NCBI GenBank assembly: GCA_046758465.1
Contig: JBHIAG010000066.1
Coordinates: 1-12,534, forward strand
Source of the DNA: JBHIAG01 sp046758465
Lineage (GTDB): Bacteria > Acidobacteriota > Terriglobia > Acidiferrales > 2-02-FULL-67-57
Length of the DNA: 12,534 nucleotides
Reading direction: 5' to 3'
The translations under genes were made by a program, and so were the position numbers. Shown here piece by piece: positions 7,488 to 11,592 of the stretch (its first letter is position 1; each line of letters begins with the position of its first letter). Below the pieces are notes generated by a model. That model ran no database searches and had not been told where the DNA came from. It saw only the letters and a list, made by a program, of their open reading frames with translations.

Positions 7488-7567
7488 CCGGTGGCACTAC
7501 GGCGGCAACAGCCTGCCCCGTCCCTGCCCGTACGGGCGCAGGCGGGGCCACTGGGCCTCCGGGCCCC
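7488..7567. repeat. GC-rich fold-back repeat cluster
   Basis: Nested inverted repeats: outer arms CCGGTGGC (7488-7495) and GCCACTGG (7547-7554, one mismatch), inner arms CCTGC (7523-7527) and GCAGG (7538-7542), and the 12-base palindrome GCCCGTACGGGC (7526-7537). GGGCC/GGCCC follow at 7553-7567. The 12-base palindrome recurs at 11465-11476. Bases 7483-7675 contain no gene apart from this cluster. Confidence 0.7.
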
Positions 7568-7681
7568 GGTTTTTCTCTGCAGCCTGAATCCCGCGGCCGT
7601 TCTCGTTCATCTCTTAGTTGGAGCAGACAGGGAACAGGGAGAGCGCGTGGCTCTCCTGCGCACAAGGTGGCCCGATGACGC

Positions 7682-7849
7682 GACGACAGGACGACGCGCA
7701 CGGTCTTTGTCCTGCGCGTCGTCGAAAACTTCTCCACCGAGGTAACTGCCGACTTGCTCGACCTGTCCGTATCTGCCGTCAAGTTGCGTCTCCTGCGCGC
7801 CCGGCTCAAACTGCGGCAACAGTTGAACAAATTTTTCACACGAGGATAG
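7682..7849 (+). pseudogene. ECF sigma factor remnant (sigma-4 region only)
   Basis: The frame from 7682 to the TAG at 7847-7849 encodes VFVLRVVENFSTEVTADLL, then LDLSVSAVKLRLLRARLKLR and a short tail. This is the sigma-4 helix-turn-helix of an ECF sigma factor, the part that reads the -35 box. The usual family pattern is VFVLRD.EG.S.EE.A..L..S...VK.RL.RAR..L. An in-frame TGA (7676-7678) closes the frame upstream and there is no ATG, GTG or TTG before 7754, inside the helix-turn-helix. The sigma-2 half (about 130 residues, -10 recognition and core binding) is absent; a repeat cluster lies where it should be. The stop is 4 bases before the anti-sigma start, the usual sigma/anti-sigma operon spacing. 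A rare start codon giving a free sigma-4 peptide cannot be excluded but is unlikely. Confidence 0.8.
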
Positions 7850-7853
7850 ACCG

Positions 7854-8093
7854 GTGAACTGCAAAGATACGATTCGCGAGCTTTGCGACTACCTGGACGG
7901 AGACTTGGACCCGACCCTGGTCGAGACCCTCGAGCAGCACCTGCGGGAGTGCAAAGACTGCCACATCGTCGTCGATACCACCCGCAAGACCATCGAGCTC
8001 TACTGCAACTGCCAGCCCCTGCCCCTGCCCGCCGACGTCCGCGCCCGCCTCAACCGCGCCCTCGCCGCCAAACTTCGCAGAATCTCCCCCTAG
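7854..8093 (+). CDS. Zinc-finger anti-sigma factor (ZAS type)
   Basis: A 79-residue soluble protein starting with GTG, 4 bases after the sigma remnant. It carries the HxxxCxxC zinc motif of the ZAS family (His-Leu-Arg-Glu-Cys-Lys-Asp-Cys, about residues 29-36) after an N-terminal helix with Cys3 and Cys11, as in RsrA-like and other zf-HC2 anti-sigma domains. These wrap around ECF sigma factors and, in some members, release them on thiol oxidation. It lacks a membrane segment, so it is a stand-alone cytoplasmic form; extra Cys in YCNC (about 50-53) might extend the metal or redox site. Its natural partner next door has lost sigma-2, so it may be orphaned or may act on another sigma factor. The start choice follows the sigma/anti-sigma spacing. 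Confidence 0.82.
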   Translation: MNCKDTIRELCDYLDGDLDPTLVETLEQHLRECKDCHIVVDTTRKTIELYCNCQPLPLPADVRARLNRALAAKLRRISP

Positions 8094-8147
8094 CCCCGGG
8101 CTTGCTTGCCCTGTCGAAGCGGAGCGAAGACCCCGCCTTCCCTGTTT

Positions 8148-8177
8148 ACCCTGAAGCGAAGCCAAAGGGTGTTTTTT
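8148..8177 (+). terminator. Weak terminator-like hairpin after the anti-sigma gene
   Basis: ACCCT (8148-8152) and AGGGT (8166-8170) flank a 13-base loop and are followed by G and six T (8172-8177). The stem is only 5 pairs, so this is a weak intrinsic terminator at best. The hairpin resembles dispersed ACCCTGA..GAAG..AGGGT repeats common in GC-rich environmental genomes. Confidence 0.35.
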
Positions 8178-8194
8178 GCGCAGCCGAGCGGAGA

Positions 8195-8211
8195 TTCCCG
8201 CTCTGCGGGAA
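8195..8211. repeat. Perfect 7-bp inverted repeat
   Basis: TTCCCGC and GCGGGAA separated by TCT, in the gene-free stretch 8094-8505. No T-run follows, so it is not an obvious terminator. Confidence 0.5.
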
Positions 8212-8228
8212 GCCCCTGTGGCGTCCAA

Positions 8229-8250
8229 CCCAGTGGCTCCTGCCACTGGG
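8229..8250. repeat. 22-base hairpin, family copy 1
   Basis: Arms CCCAGTGGC (8229-8237) and GCCACTGGG (8242-8250) around TCCT. It shares the frame CCC-3 bases-GGC-1 base-CCTGCC-3 bases-GGG with the hairpins at 10670-10691 and 10784-10805, although the three variable stem bases differ. A CTCTGTG repeat follows 24 bases later. Confidence 0.75.
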
Positions 8251-8273
8251 CTAAACCTCGAGCCACCATCCTG

Positions 8274-8298
8274 CTCTGTGTGCTCTGTGCCTCTGTGG
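8274..8298 (+). repeat. CTCTGTG repeat, copy 1
   Basis: Three CTCTGTG units (8274-8280, 8283-8289, 8291-8297) with spacers of 2 and 1 bases, followed by G. The same unit order and spacers recur at 10721-10745 inside the RNase R gene. Confidence 0.75.
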
Positions 8299-8345
8299 CA
8301 GACTCTTGCTTTCTTCCGCCGCCGCTCCCTCCTCTCCCACCCTTC

Positions 8346-8364
8346 CCTGCCTGCCGCAGGCAGG
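8346..8364. repeat. CTGCCTGC/GCAGGCAG palindrome, copy 1
   Basis: CCTGCCTGC and GCAGGCAGG (9-bp arms) around a single C. The 8-bp core arms recur with central G at 11279-11295. The remainder of 8094-8458 holds no gene that I can support. Confidence 0.65.
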
Positions 8365-8458
8365 ATTGACCCACGGCGACTCCTAGAGGTATGCGCACGC
8401 TGATACCTATCGGTTCTCGTTCAGTCTGCTTTGCTCAGTCGCGCCAGCACGTGCACGC

Positions 8459-8487
8459 TTTCCAGTTTCGCTTGCCGCCTCTATAAT
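8459..8487 (+). promoter_or_regulatory. Sigma-70-like promoter of the small membrane protein/RNase R pair
   Basis: A perfect TATAAT (8482-8487) lies 17 bases after TTTCCA (8459-8464, 4 of 6). Transcription would begin near 8493-8494, directly at the ribosome site GGGAGG (8493-8498), giving an unusually short leader of about 12-13 bases. Confidence 0.65.
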
Positions 8488-8492
8488 CGTCC

Positions 8493-8498
8493 GGGAGG
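8493..8498 (+). promoter_or_regulatory. Ribosome binding site deciding the 8506 start
   Basis: GGGAGG sits 7 bases before the ATG at 8506 and supports this start over the upstream ATG at 8431, which lies before the TATAAT box. Confidence 0.8.
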
Positions 8499-8505
8499 TC
8501 AAACC

Positions 8506-8715
8506 ATGAGCAAGGAAGAATTCGACCTGGAACGGCGAAAGCTCACTCTCTACATACTGGGTTCCGCGATGGTATGGGCAGCCATCATTCTGGGGGCTGC
8601 AAGCATACTCAAGGGAACGCCATATCTCGCCCAGCTCTTGCCCATCTTAGGGGGAGGAGCAGTCTGGTCTGTTGTGATCGGCCCGGCGGCTCTCTTGAGA
8701 AGAAGGCAAAAATAG
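8506..8715 (+). CDS. Small two-helix membrane protein, unknown function
   Basis: A 69-residue protein I do not recognise. A charged N-terminal segment (MSKEEFDLERRKL) leads into two hydrophobic helices (about 14-33 and 42-62) joined by KGTPYLAQ, and it ends with RRRQK. Both ends are charged and the basic C terminus fits an N-in/C-in hairpin in the inner membrane. The start is fixed by GGGAGG 7 bases upstream and by the TATAAT box, which would exclude the longer frame. Its TAG shares its last G with the GTG start of the RNase R gene, so the two are probably translated together. A functional link to RNase R is only suggested by this coupling. Confidence 0.7.
   Translation: MSKEEFDLERRKLTLYILGSAMVWAAIILGAASILKGTPYLAQLLPILGGGAVWSVVIGPAALLRRRQK
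8701..8706 (+). promoter_or_regulatory. Ribosome binding site deciding the RNase R start
   Basis: AGAAGG lies 8 bases before the GTG at 8715 (in-frame alternative GTG at 8724 is 17 bases away). It lies inside the upstream coding sequence and supports coupled translation. Confidence 0.6.
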
Positions 8716-11231
8716 TGCAGCACGTGAACCAACCTGAAGTTTTCGCCGAGGAGGTGCTGGCGCGGCTGCGCGACTCGCCCTACCCGTTGAGCCTGCGCGA
8801 GCTCGCCAGCCGGCTCGAACTCCACGGCAGCCAGCGCAAACAATTGAAGAAGGCCCTCCAGCGCCTCCAGCAAACCAAGCGAGTCGTTGAAGTCGGCGGC
8901 AACCGTTACCTCCTCGCCGAACGCCACCGCCACCGCACCTCCGCCCCGCGAGCGACGCCTCGTGAAGTCGGCACGGGTCACGGGCCACGGGTCACGGGCC
9001 AGGAGGTTCAGGGCCGCCTCGTCTGCCACCGCGATGGCTACGGCTTCGTCATCCCCGACAAACCCATCCCGGAGATGGAAGGCGACATCTTCATCCCGCC
9101 CCCCGCCCTGGGCGACGCCATGCACGGCGACCGCGTCGCCGTGCGCCTGGCTCCGAGACGTGGGGCAAGGATGGAAGGCCGCATCAGCCGCGTCCTCGAC
9201 CGCGCCCACCCCACCCTGGTCGGCCAGTTCCATTTCGCCCCCACGCGCGCCGACCACAACTACGTCCAGCCCTATGACACCCGCATCCTCCAACCTGTCT
9301 TCATCCCGGCGGGCGAAGAAATTCCAGGCGGCTACCCCCGTCCGCGCCAGGCGCTCGCGGGCGCGATGGTCAACGTCGAACTCACTCGCTTCCCCAGCGC
9401 CACCAGCCCCGCGCGCGGCCGCGTCGTCGAGGTGCTGGGCCACACGGGCGACCTCGGCCTCGACGTCAAGGTCATCATCCGCAAATACCATCTCCCCGAT
9501 GAATTCCCGCCCGAGGTGCTCCGCGAAGCCGAGCGCACTCCGCAGACCGTTGACCCCGCCGCGGCTGCCCGCCGCGAAGACTTCCGCGCGCTCCCTATCG
9601 TCACCATTGACGGCGAGGACGCCAAAGACTTCGACGACGCCGTCTATGTCGAGCGGCTCGCCGGCGGCCACTGGCTGCTCCACGTCCACATCGCTGACGT
9701 CAGCCACTACGTCCGCCCGGCCTCAGCCTTCGACCGTGAAGCCCGCCTGCGCGGCACCTCGGTCTATTTCCCCGACCGCGCCCTGCCCATGCTCCCCCTC
9801 GAGCTCTCGACCGGCATCTGCTCGCTCAACCCGAAAGTGGACCGCCTCGTCCTCTCCGTGCTGATGGAGATTGACGGCCACGGCCGCATCCTCCGCTACC
9901 GCTTCGCCGAAGGCCTCATCCGTTCGGCCGCCCGCATGACCTACAGCGCCGTCAACGCCATTCTTGAAGGCGACGCCGACCTGCGCGCCCAGTACGGCCC
10001 GCTGGCCGCCGAGTTCGAGAAGATGCGCGAGCTCGCCCTGATTCTGAACGCCGCCCGCGAGCGTCGGGGCTCGATTGATTTCGACCTGCCCGAACCCGTC
10101 CTCCGCTTTGACCCGCAGGGCCAGATCGCCGCCATCACCCGCAGCGAACGCAACATTGCCAACCGCCTCATCGAAGAGTTCATGCTGGCGGCCAACGAAA
10201 CCGTTGCCTGCTTCCTGGCTGCACGCGTGGCCGCGCTCTACCGCGTCCACGAGCGCCCCGAGCCCCGCAAGGTGCTCGAATTTGAAGAAATTGCCGCGAG
10301 CTTTGGCTATTCGCTCGGCCTGCCGCCGGGAGTGATGCACCGTGTGCGGCTGGGCGAGCGTCCCGGACGGCGTCGCGGACATGGCCGCCGCGAGCGCACC
10401 GTGGAAATTCCCGAGCGCCTCGACGTCACCCCGCGCCACTACCAGCGCCTCACACAGCAAATTGCCGGCAAACCCGAAGAGCGCATCCTCGCCTATCTCA
10501 TGCTGCGCTCGCTGCGCCAGGCCCGCTACGCCGAGGAAAACCTCGGCCACTTCGCGCTGGCCACCGACTGCTACACCCACTTCACCTCTCCCATCCGCCG
10601 CTACCCCGACCTCATCATCCACCGCCTGCTGCGCGCCTGCCTCAAGACTCACGACAAATTTTCGCCGAGCCCCCAGGCACCTGCCTGGGGGGAATCCGCC
10701 CACGGCCCTTCCTCTACTTCCTCCGTATCCTCTGTGCCTCTGTGGTTCACTCCCTCAACTCAGCCTGGAAAACCAGCATCGAGCCCTGAGGCCCCTGCCT
10801 CGGGGAAATCGGCGACCGGGCCGCTGAAGAAAGAAGAACTGCGCGCCATTGCGATTGAATCCTCCGAAGCCGAGCGCCGCGCCGACGACGCCGAGCGCGA
10901 GTTGATTAACCTGAAGAAACTCGACTTCATGGAGCAGCACCTGGGCGACCACTTCGACGCCCTCATCATCAGCATCACCAAGTACGGCTTCTGGGTCGAA
11001 CTCTTCGACCTGTTTGTCGAAGGCTTCGTGCCGGGCGAGACGCTCGAGGCTACTGTCCACTACTCTTTCCACGAAGCGCCCCCGCGCCTGCTGCCGCGTA
11101 GACAATCGCGCGGCGCTCGTGCCCCGAGTTTCCATCTCGGCGACCGCGTGCGCGTCCGCCTCGACCGCATCGACCGCGCCCGCAACAAACTCCAGTTCTC
11201 CGCCCTCTTCGCCCAAGGCGAATCAGCCTAG
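8715..11231 (+). CDS. rnr: RNase R-type 3'-5' exoribonuclease
   Basis: An 838-residue cytoplasmic enzyme of the RNase II/R family, which degrades structured RNA from the 3' end. In order: a winged-helix N-terminal domain (about 5-75), two cold-shock/OB domains (first about 99-150, with GFVIPD and DIFIPP), the RNB catalytic domain with the metal-binding cluster TIDGEDAKDFDD (Asp299, Asp305, Asp307, Asp308), HIADVSHYV, the motif HFTSPIRRYPDL (622-633), AERRADDAE (719-727), and a C-terminal S1 domain (from about 744). E. coli RNase R has 813 residues; the extra length is mainly an insert at about 648-704 made of repeat DNA, plus a duplicated 14-base segment near residues 87-96. The GTG start overlaps the upstream stop (TAGTG) with AGAAGG 8 bases before it. 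The catalytic set is complete, so the enzyme is probably active. Confidence 0.95.
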   Translation: MQHVNQPEVFAEEVLARLRDSPYPLSLRELASRLELHGSQRKQLKKALQRLQQTKRVVEVGGNRYLLAERHRHRTSAPRATPREVGTGHGPRVTGQEVQGRLVCHRDGYGFVIPDKPIPEMEGDIFIPPPALGDAMHGDRVAVRLAPRRGARMEGRISRVLDRAHPTLVGQFHFAPTRADHNYVQPYDTRILQPVFIPAGEEIPGGYPRPRQALAGAMVNVELTRFPSATSPARGRVVEVLGHTGDLGLDVKVIIRKYHLPDEFPPEVLREAERTPQTVDPAAAARREDFRALPIVTIDGEDAKDFDDAVYVERLAGGHWLLHVHIADVSHYVRPASAFDREARLRGTSVYFPDRALPMLPLELSTGICSLNPKVDRLVLSVLMEIDGHGRILRYRFAEGLIRSAARMTYSAVNAILEGDADLRAQYGPLAAEFEKMRELALILNAARERRGSIDFDLPEPVLRFDPQGQIAAITRSERNIANRLIEEFMLAANETVACFLAARVAALYRVHERPEPRKVLEFEEIAASFGYSLGLPPGVMHRVRLGERPGRRRGHGRRERTVEIPERLDVTPRHYQRLTQQIAGKPEERILAYLMLRSLRQARYAEENLGHFALATDCYTHFTSPIRRYPDLIIHRLLRACLKTHDKFSPSPQAPAWGESAHGPSSTSSVSSVPLWFTPSTQPGKPASSPEAPASGKSATGPLKKEELRAIAIESSEAERRADDAERELINLKKLDFMEQHLGDHFDALIISITKYGFWVELFDLFVEGFVPGETLEATVHYSFHEAPPRLLPRRQSRGARAPSFHLGDRVRVRLDRIDRARNKLQFSALFAQGESA
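8973..9000 (+). repeat. Perfect 14-base tandem duplication in RNase R gene
   Basis: The unit ACGGGTCACGGGCC occurs twice without a gap (8973-8986, 8987-9000). It lies in the linker between the winged-helix domain and the first OB domain. Because 14 is not a multiple of three, the two copies are read in different frames, yet the overall frame remains open. Confidence 0.9.
10670..10691. repeat. 22-base hairpin, family copy 2
   Basis: Arms CCCCCAGGCA (10670-10679) and TGCCTGGGGG (10682-10691), perfect over 10 pairs, around CC. It has the same GGC-1 base-CCTGCC core as copies 1 and 3 but different stem bases. Confidence 0.75.
10721..10745 (+). repeat. CTCTGTG repeat, copy 2
   Basis: A degenerate CTCCGTA (10721-10727) followed by CTCTGTG (10730-10736) and CTCTGTG (10738-10744) plus G, with spacers of 2 and 1 bases exactly as in copy 1 at 8274-8298. 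Confidence 0.75.
10784..10805. repeat. 22-base hairpin, family copy 3
   Basis: Arms CCCTGAGGC (10784-10792) and GCCTCGGGG (10797-10805) around CCCT, with one T-G wobble at 10787/10802. It has the same core as copies 1 and 2. Confidence 0.7.
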
Positions 11232-11278
11232 GGCTGAGCGCACCTTGGCCCCGCCCGTAGTCGGGCCCGCCTTGGCCT

Positions 11279-11295
11279 CTGCCTGCGGCAGGCAG
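11279..11295. repeat. CTGCCTGC/GCAGGCAG palindrome, copy 2
   Basis: CTGCCTGC and GCAGGCAG around a single G, the reverse-orientation match of the element at 8346-8364. A related short hairpin GCCCG-TAGT-CGGGC lies just upstream at 11253-11266. Confidence 0.65.
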
Positions 11296-11297
11296 GC

Positions 11298-11326
11298 TTG
11301 TGGGGCGGCGGGGATACGGCTATACT
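11298..11326 (+). promoter_or_regulatory. Possible promoter upstream of the aldehyde dehydrogenase
   Basis: TATACT (11321-11326, 5 of 6) lies 17 bases after TTGTGG (11298-11303, 3 of 6). If it serves the aldehyde dehydrogenase, the leader is about 260 bases and contains the whole fold-back cluster. Confidence 0.4.
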
Positions 11327-11355
11327 GCGCAGTTTCTCAGGGAGGCAGCGGCGCA

Positions 11356-11463
11356 TTGAGCGGGGTGTGGGGACGATTCTTTGTCGAAGTCGCCGACGGC
11401 ATCGCCACACACGGTCAAAGCCAAGAAGTAGGTAGGGCCCGGCAGGCCTGCATAATTGGGTAG
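11356..11463 (+). CDS. Possible 35-residue ORF, doubtful
   Basis: A TTG start at 11356 with GGGAGG (11340-11345) 10 bases upstream opens 35 codons beginning MSGVWGRFFVEVADGIATHG. The first 25 residues look protein-like, but the last third (from about 11431) runs into the repeat cluster. A promoter-like pair (11298-11326) lies before it. I recognise no family. It may be a real small gene whose end was altered by the repeat, or chance. Confidence 0.2.
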   Translation: MSGVWGRFFVEVADGIATHGQSQEVGRARQACIIG

Positions 11464-11564
11464 GGCCCGTACGGGCCGCAGGATAACTAACAAGGTGAGG
11501 CGGCAGGGGGCCCTTCGGCCCCGAAGCTTCGGGGCTCAGAGCAAGCAAGCCCCTGCCCTACCCC
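11431..11564. repeat. Dense fold-back (REP/BIME-like) repeat cluster
   Basis: Contains a direct repeat GGTAGGGCCCG (11431-11441 and 11459-11469) and palindromes GCAGGCCTGC (11442-11451), GGCCCGTACGGGCC (11464-11477), GGGGCC-CTTC-GGCCCC (11507-11522) and CCCCGAAGCTTCGGGG (11519-11534). Outer arms are GGCAGGGG (11502-11509) with CCCCTGCC (11550-11557). CCCTACC (11556-11562) is the complement of GGTAGGG at the left end, so the whole 130 bases could fold into a branched structure. The cluster ends about 30 bases before the aldehyde dehydrogenase start. Bases 11232-11592 otherwise hold only the doubtful ORF. Confidence 0.75.
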
Positions 11565-11578
11565 AAACGACCAATAAC

Positions 11579-11583
11579 GGGAG
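11579..11583 (+). promoter_or_regulatory. Ribosome binding site of the aldehyde dehydrogenase
   Basis: GGGAG lies 9 bases before the ATG at 11593 and supports this start over the in-frame ATG three codons later. Confidence 0.75.
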
Positions 11584-11592
11584 ACAAGCGAT

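Larger units (their letters stand above)
10656..10826 (+). repeat. Repeat-derived in-frame insert in RNase R (about 57 codons)
   Basis: Between the RNB motif block (ending near residue 647) and the AERRAD helix, the gene holds a Pro/Ser/Ala/Gly-rich segment not expected in the family core. It is composed of a 22-base hairpin (10670-10691), a CTCTGTG repeat (10721-10745) and a second 22-base hairpin (10784-10805), the same elements found in non-coding DNA at 8229-8298. The frame is kept and no stop occurs. E. coli RNase R has a shorter variable loop at this place, so the insert should be tolerated on the surface. Confidence 0.8.

Noticed and set aside
7618..7857. 79-codon frame over the sigma remnant
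   Set aside because: It is in a different frame from the recognisable sigma-4 sequence and its protein has an unusual Arg/Gln/Pro composition; it is a shadow.
8106..8403. Several overlapping frames of 75-123 codons on both strands
   Set aside because: All cross dispersed repeats, none has a ribosome site with a recognisable protein, and their composition is Pro/Arg/Ser-rich as expected from GC-rich non-coding DNA.
8094..8505. CRISPR array or attachment site in the repeat-rich gap
   Set aside because: The repeats are palindromes of different types without regular spacing, no cas genes or integrase are present, and no duplicated tRNA end was seen.
8574..8714. ATG at 8574 as RNase R start
   Set aside because: It would overlap the small membrane gene for 140 bases and add a non-family N terminus; GTG at 8715 has a ribosome site and TAGTG coupling.
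8550..10703. Long minus-strand frames (385 and 326 codons) opposite the RNase R gene
   Set aside because: They lie antisense to a clear RNase R with all catalytic motifs, show no family motif, and arise from GC-rich third positions that remove stop codons on the opposite strand.
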